Positions 32,621 to 44,124 of a DNA stretch of 64,000 bases are shown piece by piece. The stretch's first letter is position 1; each line of letters starts with the position of its first letter. The notes under the pieces were generated by a model. The model worked only from the letters and a program-made list of their open reading frames with translations. It did not search any database and had not been told where the DNA came from. Origin of the DNA: Arsenophonus sp052174535 (lineage in GTDB: Bacteria > Pseudomonadota > Gammaproteobacteria > Enterobacterales > Enterobacteriaceae); contig JBQMRQ010000002.1 of the NCBI GenBank assembly GCA_052174535.1, positions 1 through 64,000 on the forward strand, written 5' to 3'. Position numbers and translations under genes: made by a program.

Positions 32621-33640
32621 TTAAAAAGAATCGAAAAAAGTTAAAAATCCATCTCGGATCTTTCTCATCGGAGATCACAGATGTATTAGTGATTATAGCA
32701 ATTGCCGCTTCTGTTAAGTGCAGAAAAATACAAAAATATTTGAATAAGAAAGAATGGTCGGGCACCCCCACAATATCAGTCAGTTTAATGAAGCATTAAA
32801 GTAGTATATTGATTTCTGACCATAGCAATAAATTACTCAATAAACTATTTCTCTATTGTATTACCCCATTTTTACTAATTAAAAAGGATTATCTACAATA
32901 GGTGGCTTATCCACCAAGAAAAATAATTTGGGTCAAAAGTACCTAGCTTGGATAGTAAAAACAATATTAAAGACTAACCCATACTACAAATACTGACCTG
33001 TGAGCGTACAAGGGCGATAATCTCTTTTAGAAAAAAGAATGCATCTGGGATTGGTACCCATATTACCGGTATGGGACAATATTATGTTAATGAAAAACAT
33101 TGCTATTGGAATTATACAGTGGATTGAAAAAGTCATTGCATGTAATTTGCTCTCTAACTGCTTTCATGGGAATATTATCATTGTATCTTTTCGTCGAAAA
33201 TCTTATAAATAGTTTCCTACAGTAAGCAACCATCTGCTTACTGCTTCGGGTAAAATATAAGTCTGAATTAAATTGGATGCATCCAGCTTTATCGATATGA
33301 GCAGTAAGAATTTTAATAATGTCAATACGTTAATGCTAAAATAGGAACTATTTAGAAGAATTAACGTAGACAGTATATAAAAAACTTAAAGAAGTTAGCT
33401 AATAATTCAGCACATGTGAAAGGCTGATTAATCAATTGCACAACAGCGAATTCCACATAAACGTTATTAATTAGATGTTCTCAATTAATAACAAAAGAAT
33501 TTATAACGGTGATCAAACTTTAAAAGGTAGCACAGTCAGAGTCGATTGCTATCTGTTTAGCAGCTAATTTTACAACTAAATAGAGCACCACAGAAACTCC
33601 CTGTTTGAGTTAGCAGCTCAAACAGGAGTTAAATAACTGC
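32620..33640 (+). pseudogene. pilV: Fossil pilV (minor pilin / mating-pair adhesin, shufflon protein)
   Basis: A basic start followed by TDVLVIIAIAAS, then LNKKEW and NISQFNEALK (32740-32800), in the order of the PilV N-terminal constant region (helix, then W-x-x-x-A-x-H-x-S-x-F-x-x-A-x-K-x-Y-I). Around 33000-33110 the pieces ILPVWDNIMLM and IGIIQWI follow, and near 33300 MSSKNFNNVNTL matches the M-x-x-N-N-L-x-N-V-x-T-x motif. No shufflon crossover repeats were recognised downstream. The 3' end is uncertain. Confidence 0.5.
33595..33630. repeat. Strong imperfect inverted repeat at the 3' end of the pil block
   Basis: AACTCCCTGTTTGAG and CTCAAACAGGAGTT pair with one bulged C around a 7-nt loop. 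It is the most stable-looking hairpin in the 11.8-42 kb region. It can also be read as codons (SLFELAAQTGVK, stop). It could be the terminator of the former pil operon, or a recombination site at the PilV C-terminus. Confidence 0.55.
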
Positions 33641-36600
33641 CCCGTACTCACGAAAAGCACTTTACTTTTATACTTAAAATGGGGGCCATACTAACAAGCT
33701 TACTTCTTCTCTACTAGGCAAGTAGTCAGAGAAGAAAGAATAACCTATTTATTAGTCTTATGCAACCGCGTCCGTGTTACTCTATTGAAAAAACTAGTAG
33801 AAAACCGGTGAAAACTGCTGAAGTTTAAATCAGCCATGTTATGGGATAAGCTATATTGATCGAGAGTTAAGCAGTTAATTAACTTATTGTGGTGGCGGCA
33901 CCCATACCTCTAAAACATCAAAATCTGATACTGGAAAGATGGGTGATTTCCTAAAAGTAGCATTAAAAGGCTTGTATAGCATTAATTTTTAATTTTTAAA
34001 AAATTAGAATCGAAACTTAGTTTACATAAAAGCTAAACTAATTTTATCCATAATCAATCTATTTTAATTTGTCTATTGAAAATTTAGCTTTCTGGAGATT
34101 TTTAGCAAAGATATTGTCTTCTCGTTCTCTAGCTTAGATGTATGGAAAACAGCTATAGATAATTTTAACTCAGCTATAATACAGTGCATAACGATTTTTT
34201 GGATTTAGAGCTATCACATCCTAAGATACTATAAAACACCTAAAAAAGTAAAACTTTAAACGCTGTATAATTAGGTAAATCAAGAAATTACGCTTTACCT
34301 ATTTTCACTATTAATATTAAATGAGAAAAATTTTTGATTAATCACTTTGAGCTATTATCTAAAATTACGTACGTAAGTGGCGGTAATGTGTTCGAATCCA
34401 GGTTTAAAACAATTATTCAATTTTATAATTTAGTACCAAGTCCTCCATAGATAGTGATCGATAGCAAATTTTCTATTGATTGCACCCTTTGTAGAGTAGT
34501 AACACTACAAGACAGAGATGGCAGTAAAGATATTAATAAACAAATATTTCTGCATAATTTCGTGTTGATTAACATCATAAATATTCTTAATAAAGAAATG
34601 TGATAAATTAACCTAATAATAAAGATTTTATGAATAAAATAATCATAACACTAGCATGCCTATTTCTTGCTATCAATATTCCTCTTTTACTGATAAAAAA
34701 TGACTCAGACATCCCCAGTCTACTAGTTGTGCTATGCATTTATGGAATTGCATGACACAATAATTTAAACAAATGCAATTGGTGACGCTGGTAAGTTTTT
34801 TATTGAGTATAATTAGCAACCATGGTTTTGATTCGTGCAAAAGGTTTATTAAACAGGGTGATTTTCTAGGTAACTATCCAATAACAATTGGGGCCCCATT
34901 TCAGTAAAATGATGAAATAATTTGCTAAAATAAAAGAATAAAATAAAAGTAAATATTTTATAGATGTAACTTTCCATAGAAAATTATTAAAAGTCACTTT
35001 GCATATAAACATTTCATAGACTTCAAAAATAAAATATCGAGCATTAATTTTATCAAATAGAATTTTTCTCATGCTTTAAATGAGGACATTTCATAGATAT
35101 TTTTGGTATGTATCCAGTATCTTAAAAAGACTTAGATTAAATAAAATTTAATACCTTATATTTCTAATATTTTGTATCTTTTAATGCTTTTATTCATAAT
35201 TTGTGACTCAGGTAACGACATCTTCCAGTGGCTGGCATAGCAAGTTTTCTAAATACATTAACAATAATCTCATAGTGTAATTGAAAATTACCAAGATAAA
35301 TACCGACCAGATAGTTTTTATCCTTTTGATAAAAACTATTGTTTTAATCTCTCGTATAAGTATACGAGAATCCAATCCAGTGCATTAATTCTAATTTTCC
35401 TGTTGATTAAATCAAATAAGAAGACGCACATAGTCTGCAAGCCATTTATCTCCTCTTCTGTAATTTTAATTCTATTTCGGAGAATGAAATAATTTTATTG
35501 AGCGGATATCTTTAAGTATCTACTGATTAAATTATTCATACGAACGAGAATCTCTTACCAATTTACACACTATGTAACAGTAGTATTAACACTTGCAACC
35601 GACGATAATTAGAACCCATATTATATTTAAGTTGGGTAATAAAGTTCCTTATCATCTTTAAGTTCTTTTGTGTATTATATACCCAACGTCGTGATAATTT
35701 CTATCTGCTAACTTAGCTGATTAAAAGCAACTTCTTGCTTCTCCTTATTCGGTATAACAATTTTTTATGTTTTTTAGAAAAAATATAGTGTGTCCAGTGG
35801 ACATAGAATTATACTCTAGCATTAAGATTAGTAGGAAAGTAATAATAAGAGGAATTTCCAGTTTATTTTTCTACACAATATAGCTATCCGTTAATTGCTC
35901 TTGCAGTTTTAAAATTTAACTCAAATATTTACTTTTAATTTTCACAATATTCTTTTAATGAAAATTCTTGCCTACTAACCAAGTAAAAATCAGTTTCTCA
36001 AAAAAGAGGAGGAGCTGTATAACATAGCAAAATTAATATTCACATATGGCTGTAATACGTTTCCTTATTATCTTTTGATTTAAAATTAATACTTTTCAGC
36101 CTAGACGCTTTAAAAAGATCTAAGCAATCTATAAACGTTTACATTTTGTGCTGACAGGTATTTACGACAATAACGTTCTATTGCTATGTCCGTACTAACT
36201 AAAGTTACTGATTGCCTAACTAAAGTTACTGATTGCTAGTACCTCCTCTAATTAAGACTAGAGTATACTACATACTTTCAACGAATTTGAAATAATTTTC
36301 ATGCTATTTTTCTTTTCTATCTCAGAAAAATCACCTAAATTATACAACTTGAATTAAATAAGATTTTTTACCAGTTATTCAGTTTTTAATTGATCTTTTG
36401 TTTTTGCGTAGTAGCAGCAAACTTTTGCTTTTCAAGCATACTTCATGAAAAATACTTTTCAGTCAGTGCAATCTTTATCTTGCATCTACTTTAATGGTCA
36501 ATTCTATTAAGATAAACAGGTTAAGAAAAAGTTAATATTTTGACTTCCCTTCGAACTTAATTGTTCCATCAAACATGGTTATTTATGGTTTCAGTAGCTA

Positions 36601-37869
36601 TAAGTTTATTACCATTAAACAATTTTACGCTTGGAAATTGATAAATCTGATGAGTAGCTTAAGCACCGTTTGTCAGATATCTAGATATTATCGGCTAAAA
36701 TTTAGTCAATATCTCTCTGAGTACTTTTGATATTTCGCCATAAAGTTCTTATGGAAAAGTTAACAATTGTTTACTAGGAAATATATTTAATCATCTCAAA
36801 ACTGCTGATAGTGGGTTTTTTGGATACAGGTAGTACGACAAGACAACATTTAAATATTACATTGTATTTTCTTTTGAAATAAATGTTTTTGCACAAAAAT
36901 CAGTCCATCGTAGGGCTCGCCATTACTAACCGAATTCCTCAAAAGCTCATTTCAAATAGTTTAAGTTCAATGCGCAATTATTTGCGCAGCGGAATATTAT
37001 TAGTATAATAAGGCCTTAAGCAATATCAAGATTCATTGGGTTGAATGGATAGTAATATGGATTTAAACAAAGCTCTTCTGTTCTATCTAACTGTAGTTAA
37101 TCAACCCGTTTAAATATCTTTTATTGATCGTATTTATATTGTCAAATCTGCTCATAATGGCCTCGAATATCTCCGGTATTCAATTTTTGAGAAGTATTGA
37201 ATTTTCAAATATCCACTACCGCTATTGTATATAAATAAAATTAAAGCGGCTTTCTGTAAATCAGTAAGTAGAACAGTTACATAATATTCAACTGTAATAC
37301 GCGTATCTGAAAATCTTGTTTCATCAACATGTTATATTTTTCATTATAAATTTCCCATAATGTTATATCTTTACCGGTATAAAGTAACAGACAGTTAGGA
37401 TGCTAACGCTATCACAATAAGGCTTTTATAAGTGCTTATCTTTTCGTACCTAAAACTATACCAAGGGTAGAAAAAACTGCTAATACACTGCCTACCGTTG
37501 CCAGCAGAAGGCGTTTTTAAATTAAAATTCATTACCTATTTCTTGTTTAAGATCAGTACTCTTTATGCCGGTAGTAGTTAAGGTAAACGATCAGTATTGA
37601 ATAAATAATACTCATAATTAAAAATGATTAGCTAAGTTCATAGCGCGTACCAAAAACAAAAAGCAGCGTTTCACTAGCGACATAGGCAGTCCAAATTGTA
37701 TATTTTTAATATTATTCATAGAGAATTTATTTATTTAGTTTGTCAGAATATAAACAGTTATTAATATTTATTAATAATCAGTACACGCTTGCCATACTTA
37801 GTGGCAGTGTTATAATCAATTTTCTTTACTCTCATCACTCAAACTTCTGAATTATCATTACAATATTCA
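33641..37869. other. 4.2 kb decayed stretch after the pil block, no gene recognised
   Basis: AT-rich, with stops in all frames. A membrane-like frame starting MNKIIITLACLFLAINIPLL at 34630 (about 40 codons) and a minus-strand frame beginning MNNIKNIQF...LPMSLVKRC near 37700 look vaguely coding but match nothing I know. A short tRNA-like 3' motif (TGTTCGAATCC) at about 34390 has no matching acceptor or D-arm. Confidence 0.35.
36195..36236. repeat. Exact tandem duplication, 21 bp x 2
   Basis: The 21-bp unit beginning CTAACTAAAG and ending TGATTGC occurs twice head to tail with no mismatch (36195-36215, 36216-36236). This is a recent slippage product compared with the diverged surroundings. Confidence 0.85.
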
Positions 37870-38640
37870 TCTTAGTTAACAAATAAACACACTTTTTGTA
37901 TAATTATCAGGTTATCTTGGCAAATCAAAGGTTTTGTTATTTTTCTTACAGAGTAATTTGTAGTTAAATCTCTGTATTTTACTATTGTGGTTTCAAAATA
38001 ATCTTATATAATCTAGATATTTGGTAAATAAAACGACTTTACACTATAAAATCTACTCAATCATCTTTTTAATCGTTTAATATAACTATTGACATTTTGA
38101 ATTTGCAATTCCTTACCAATAATTCTCTGATTGCCAATTCTTGTTAGTTAATAGTAACTAATTTCATGCTTCCTGGTAAAGGTTTCGTACTATTTAGCTG
38201 TATTCGATAAAAGGATGAACTCTTTATCGATGATCAGCTTAAAAAATATCTAAGACACTTTGAATTAAATTTTTTAATAACCTTATCGCTCAATATGAAC
38301 TTTCTGTTGATTTCTGGCAATTAAGATCGTGATTTGTTTTTCTTTTTATATCCTCCTCTCCTCGCACGTTTTCTAGCTTTATTAGCTTTAGATATAATAA
38401 TTCTCTTTAAAGAATTCACGGAAAATATTTCATTAACTTCAACAATACCACTTAGTATATTTAAGTTAGTTGTCGTCACTGAAGCAAGAAAACAGTGACA
38501 TCATCTAAACACTGTTTTTAAAATTAATGCCTGTTTATTTCTTTTGACTCTCATAAAGTCAAGATATTCAACATACATCGCAGATAACTAAATTATTTAT
38601 CCTTGTAATGTAGTTTTACCATAAAACTTCTAGCAAGATT
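37870..38640 (-). mobile_element. IS1595-family remnant, copy 2
   Basis: Direct repeat of the 2.93-3.78 kb remnant, diverged but collinear over about 700 bp. Shared anchors include GGTAAATAAAAC, CCTTACCAATAA, and the segment around 38395-38530 (AAATATTTCAT...AACAGTGAC...AATGCCTGTTT). Reading frames are more damaged than in copy 1. Confidence 0.55.
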
Positions 38641-39216
38641 CTTAAATATTTTTCTAGAAAATTTGGAGAATTTACAATGAGATATTGCTGTAACTATAAT
38701 GAATTTTCCCAGAGGTTAACATGTTCACTATAACAATATAAACAGAATAAAGTAGAATAAGTTATTTCAATCCATAAATCAAAAATATACAAGAGATTGT
38801 TATCGAGTTAACTAATAAGATGTAGCTCTTCTTACTGGTAGGTAAGAAAGAAAATAGTTTCTTTAATCTGTATTATTCTTTGCTTTTCATACCAATCTCT
38901 ATAGTAAAGATCCTTTATGCAGGATAAGGGATTTCTACCAATTATCTTTCCTAAGATAAGCAATTATCAATATCTCGTCTTCTCTTATCCTCTTATCTAT
39001 AAGATATAAATTTAATAGCACTAAGACTTACCATAGAATTTTGATAAGCGTACTTCATATAAGACTTAAGAATGATAACTTTCGTCATACGTTTTAATTT
39101 CTTTGCAGCTATGCTGAGATGAATACGAGAAGTGCATTACGCATCTATAATGATTAACGCTTGAATGAAAAGAAAGCTCAAATAATCATTTGTTATCCTG
39201 ATTTTCCTAGAAAATA
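38641..39216. other. Non-coding stretch, nothing recognised
   Basis: About 575 bp of AT-rich sequence between the IS1595 and IS256 remnants; no frame or motif I can support. Confidence 0.5.
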
Positions 39217-40653
39217 GAGTTATACTTATTTTTGGTGTATGAGATTTTAGAGATAGTGTATAGCCACACACTGCTGATTGATTTTGTAAATAATTACATC
39301 AACAGAGAGATGATATGCTATGAAAAGTTTAGTCTACTAGGTATCCGTAAAACCAGATATTATACCTGTGATCCATTATATGAACTTATCCGTAATAATA
39401 TCAGATAGCTGATAGCACCGCTGTTGAGGGAGCTCGAAGTTATGTTGCGATAACATGCTCAACTCCGCCTTATCAAGGGAATATCATCATGCCTTCATCT
39501 CTAACAGTTATATATATACCACACAAAATCATGCAGAGACTGGTATTGGCGATGTTGAGATTAAAGTGCCTAATGTTAAAAAAAAGGTGGATTGCAGCGT
39601 CAATAGAATATGATTCAACAGCTCATTGCTACTGCCTTATCTGAAGCATGCAGAAATCTTGAAGAGTTTCCTATCATGGTTATGTACTTATGAAGTGAAG
39701 ATATCGGTGATTTTACGAATCTCTAGGTTTTCTCAATAAAAAGCACATGATCTCTCTGCTAGAGTACCATCTAGAAAACTGGAATAGCAATAGCTTGAAG
39801 AGAATAGGGAATAGGTGTCTGTATAATTTAAGTAATACATCTATATTTATTCATAGGGCGGATGAGTATTATGCCGTTCTATTAGAGACACTGATTATCT
39901 TTTTCTAGTAGTTTATATTATCAGCATCACTGCTTTATGGACGTAAGCAGCTAGCTGCTACAGTCGAAGATGCTTATCGAAAGTTAGAATAAACTGAGCT
40001 TAACTTCTGGAGATGACCACGTAAACAATGTACTTTAATTATATTTCCTGTGATTGGTATGAGGAATATGGTCTTCTTTATTTTTAGAAAGTAACAGGAA
40101 AAGATATTTCCAAAGATATGTAGTAGAAATTCTGTTGGTACATAAAATAGCTGATATAGTGGTTTTGCTAGACAAAAGTATGTGTAACCAAAAATTTTAA
40201 AAGGGTGAGAAAACTGTACGCCCACTGAGCTAACAGAGAACCTTAATGCCTCTGATAAAGCCTTTAATATTTTATTGGAAAGATTTTCAGTTTATCCTAA
40301 AATAATAAGGAAGCTAAGGAAAGATCGAGAAGAGCTGCTGGTATTCTACGATTTTTTGTTAACGCACCAAGTCATCAATAAAACGATGGATCTGATTCAA
40401 CTGGCTTTTACAGGAGTGCAGGAGGATACACGAAGTTGACATGCGAAACACTGTTGTTCGAGGAAAGTTATCTTTGCAATACTATTTAAATTGCTCCAAT
40501 TTTCTCAGAAAATTGGATTGGTTAATGAAAAATAAAGCTTACCTTACTGGTAAGCAATATTCAATTTAAGTATGAAGAATAAGATTCACGAAGCATCAGA
40601 GTGGAATATAGTCTGACTAATCTCTACTATACGTAGAGATTTTTTAATAACTA
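39217..40653 (+). mobile_element. IS256-family remnant B (nearly full length)
   Basis: 1437 bp, left end GAGTTATACTTATTTTTGG, right end degraded near 40653. It contains FNSSLLLPYLKHAE (about 39610-39655) and FYDFLLTHQVIN (about 40350-40385; cf. FYDFPAEHWxHLRTTNPIES near the C-terminus of IS256 transposases). Many stops. Confidence 0.8.
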
Positions 40654-42038
40654 ACAAAATATTTATTCATGAAACTTTGAAGTGATGAAATCATGCGTTT
40701 AACAGAATTTTTATAAAAAACAGTAAATCATTCAAGTACATAATTAAATATTAAAAATAAAGAATAAGAATCGGATAAAATCTTGATGTATTTAATTGTA
40801 TTTTACGCTTTTTTAATAGTTTGTTTCTTTAGAAATGTATCATTCTACATTCTGACATTCTTTACGGTTGTCAAGATGAATGATAGGGTTTTTTACTGTT
40901 ATCTACCTACCCTTCTCTGCTGTTTGGGTAGAGATAAATAAATTTGTCCCTTAGTGATAAATGCACTTCATGAAATAGTTTTAATACTTCATAAAACCAT
41001 GTTGTAGACATTTGCCTGAAAGCAAATAACATTATAATTATTTTCTACTTCTTATGGTGTGTACTATTCATGAGCTTTCCTTATACAAAACATAATCTTG
41101 TTGTATAGCAGATTGCAAAAGATTATATCTTAGCTTTTTTAATCAGAATTAAGCACATCATTGGTTATAGAGTTAAAACTCTGGCATAGTACCGTTTCTT
41201 TTATCAATGCGGCAGCGCGTCTAATTTAAAATAAGATTCAGTGCCTAGGTGATTTAAATACTTCAATAAGCATTTGCTACTTTTTCTTTATAAGTTTTGG
41301 ATGTCTTACTAAGTAAGAATATTAAATCATTATAAGATTCTTTATAAGAATAATAAAGAATTCAAAACTTTATTAATCATGAAGTTTAGTTATATGTGTT
41401 GCTTGTTTCGATTTTCTTCAAGTTTTATAGCTACATTCCAGATTTATGGTTAGTATCAAGTATTTCCTCAATAGGAAATCCATTGTCCGTATAAATTGAC
41501 CTAACAAGCCAATTTGCTTGTTAGATGCTGCTATGTCCTCTTATCGAAACCAGCTTTTTGTAAATATGTCATTGTAAACTACTTTAAAATTAATAAATTC
41601 TATTTATATGAAATTGCTTGGTATAGCTTATCTATAAGCAGATAACTCTTGTCGAATAAATAATAATTTATTATTTACTTAATAATCTATATAAAAATAA
41701 TGTCATACATATAACATATAAAATAGCTATAATTAACGTGAATATTAAAATAGAGTCTTAATAAGAATATTAAAAAACACTCTATCCGCCAGCCACAGAA
41801 ATTAATAGCTACTCTATATATACTAACTAAAATTGATAAAATTTATATGAATTAAATATTTTATATATTTAAATAACAATATTTTTGCGATAAATATCAC
41901 TATAAAAATATGTAACTATTACAAAAATAAAAGATACTTTTATCTTATACAGATAAATTCAAATCTTATAAAAAGATAAAAAACAAAAAATTGACATAAC
42001 ATTAAATAATTATATAAAAATACCTTAAAGTAATCTTA
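40654..42038. other. 1.4 kb AT-rich non-coding stretch downstream of the GH3 gene
   Basis: No coding frame or repeat recognised. 41650-42030 is extremely AT-rich. No terminator with a GC stem is visible after the GH3 stop at 42039. Confidence 0.5.
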
Positions 42039-43907
42039 TCATTTATAAACTAAACCATATCCATAAGGATAAATGGTACGGTCTAAATCAGGTGTTTTGA
42101 TATCAACCGGTAATTTACCTGTCGGTGAATTCATTAAACGCTTATTAGGGGTAAGAAAAAGAGTTCTTAACCCACTACGAATATTGGCTTCTAAGTTATT
42201 TCCATTATTATTAGTCGCATCAAAACCTGTAATGCCATAAATGGCAATATTGGCTTTTACGTCTTGTAAATAAGCAATATCATAAGGATTTTTGGTAGAT
42301 ATAACAATTGTTGGGATCGCATTACGATTTGCAACATTGAGTATGCGTTGAGCATTTATAGGTGATTTTTTTAGATTATAAGTAGCTAAAATAATAAGAT
42401 CAGAATGTTGAATTTCTGCGATTAATTGATTTTCAGATCTATCATCCGCCATCATTGTAACCACATTATCTCGGGTAGTAATATTAATTTTTAATTCATC
42501 AGCAATAGCTAGTAAATGTTTTTTAATTAATTGATTACGTACCTTTTCATCTGAAAAGATGACAATCTTATTATCATATTTTAACTGAAACGGTAGTAGG
42601 TTACTGTTTTTTATTAAAGTGATCGCATGGTCTGCCAACATATTTTCAATATCTTTATCTATTTTTGCTGCAACAACTTCTTGTGCTTTCTCAATAGGCT
42701 TATCTATCGCAGAAATTTTATTTTTTAGCTTGCTAAATACAATTCGATAAACTGATTCATCAATGCGACGATTTAATTCAGGATTGCTTTCCACTTCAGT
42801 TTTTAAATAATGATAGAGCTGTTTCAGTTTAGAAACATCCTCAATATTATTAATTTTTAATGGCATTAAAATAATATCATTACCTGCTAATATTGCTTGT
42901 TTAACAGCCCAGTAACTATCAAAGTTATTAGCAATGGCTCCCATATCCAGTGCATCAGTGATCACTAAACCTTTATAATTCAGTTTATTGCGTAATATTC
43001 CTGTCAAGATTGGCTTAGAAAGCGTTGCTGGCATACCGACTACTCGATTATCAATGGTAGTAAGTTTATGATTATCTAATGCAGGCATTACGATATGCGC
43101 TGTCATGATTGCATCGGTATTTTGCATGGTATGCATGAATGGGAGTAGTTCAAATTCACGCCATTGTTTTTGACTAATATTAATCGTTGGCAAAGATAAA
43201 TGGCTATCAACACTCGCATTTCCATGGCCAGGGAAATGTTTAATTGCTGTTAAAACAGGATATCTATGGATCCCTTTAATATAACTGTTTGCCATTTCAG
43301 CTACCAGCTGTGACCGATCTGAATAAGAACGAACACCAATAATAGGATTGTCTTGATTATTATTAATATCAACAACTGGTGCAAAATTAAAATTAAATCC
43401 TAAATGTGTGAGTTCATAAGCATGAATCATGCCAACCAATTCACTCAGCTGTTTAGAACGGGTTGCACCTAATGCCATATTACCTGGCATCTCAGTACCA
43501 TATCGTAATCGCGTAACATAACCACCTTCCTGGTCAACACTAATAAATAGTGGTAAGTTGCTGCGTGCCTGTTGTAGCGCATTAATTAGGTTTACGGTTT
43601 GTGGCAAGTCAATTAAATTATCTCTAAATAAGATTACTGAACCTAAATGATACTGGTGAATAATATTAGCGATTTCTGGATTAAGCTTAGTCATCGCCAT
43701 AGCATTTTTTTTAGCGTCAACCCCCCAATGACGAAAACTTAACATTAACATCTGCCCTAGTTTTTCTTCAAAATTCATGTGACTAACTAGTTGTTTAGCT
43801 TCATTTTCTGCTGATTGCCATAATTCAGTTAATTGTTGATGAGTAATTACTTTCGCAGAACAAAAAAAACTTAACATACATAATAATAATAAAGCTATTT
43901 TATTCAT
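42039..43907 (-). CDS. Exported two-domain GH3 beta-N-acetylhexosaminidase (NagZ-like)
   Basis: 622 residues and fully open. Residues 1-18 (MNKIALLLLCMLSFFCSA) form a signal peptide. The GH3 barrel spans roughly 35-400, and a C-terminal alpha/beta domain 420-622. Catalytic features are visible: KHFPGHG at 223-229, the Asp234/His236 dyad of the KHxPGHGxxxxDSH motif specific to N-acetylglucosaminidases of the NagZ branch, and the likely nucleophile Asp318 in VITDALDMGAI. VDQEGGYVTRL at 124-134 is the substrate loop. The length resembles exported two-domain enzymes such as Bacillus subtilis NagZ, not the 341-residue cytoplasmic NagZ of E. coli. The likely substrate is GlcNAc-containing peptidoglycan fragments or chitin oligomers in the periplasm. 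The ATG is preceded by AGGAAA. It is the only intact gene between 11.7 and 51.8 kb. Confidence 0.9.
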   Translation of the reverse strand: MNKIALLLLCMLSFFCSAKVITHQQLTELWQSAENEAKQLVSHMNFEEKLGQMLMLSFRHWGVDAKKNAMAMTKLNPEIANIIHQYHLGSVILFRDNLIDLPQTVNLINALQQARSNLPLFISVDQEGGYVTRLRYGTEMPGNMALGATRSKQLSELVGMIHAYELTHLGFNFNFAPVVDINNNQDNPIIGVRSYSDRSQLVAEMANSYIKGIHRYPVLTAIKHFPGHGNASVDSHLSLPTINISQKQWREFELLPFMHTMQNTDAIMTAHIVMPALDNHKLTTIDNRVVGMPATLSKPILTGILRNKLNYKGLVITDALDMGAIANNFDSYWAVKQAILAGNDIILMPLKINNIEDVSKLKQLYHYLKTEVESNPELNRRIDESVYRIVFSKLKNKISAIDKPIEKAQEVVAAKIDKDIENMLADHAITLIKNSNLLPFQLKYDNKIVIFSDEKVRNQLIKKHLLAIADELKINITTRDNVVTMMADDRSENQLIAEIQHSDLIILATYNLKKSPINAQRILNVANRNAIPTIVISTKNPYDIAYLQDVKANIAIYGITGFDATNNNGNNLEANIRSGLRTLFLTPNKRLMNSPTGKLPVDIKTPDLDRTIYPYGYGLVYK

Positions 43908-43965
43908 TTTTGTTTCCTATATTAATTCGTCAGTCAATCGTTGAACTAGTCAATCTTAAGGTTTT

Positions 43966-43978
43966 GTGTAAAATACAC
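43966..43978. promoter_or_regulatory. Small palindrome upstream of the GH3 gene
   Basis: GTGTAAAATACAC is a perfect 5-bp inverted repeat around AAA, about 60 bp upstream of the start codon. On the minus strand TTGACT hexamers lie between it and the gene (near 43926-43955), so it could overlap a promoter. I cannot assign a regulator. Confidence 0.25.
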
Positions 43979-44124
43979 TGATACTAACCATACTTCTCTA
44001 ATCATTAATCATTATATATCATAACAAAAAATTTCACACTATATTAATAAATTAAAATTATTTATTCGTTAAAATAACTAATCTATTTAGTAGACTTAAC
44101 GATATCAATTAATTAAACTCTTTT

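Noticed and set aside
34360..34410. Possible tRNA fragment (TGTTCGAATCC T-arm-like motif)
   Set aside because: No complementary acceptor stem, D-arm or anticodon arm upstream; probably chance.
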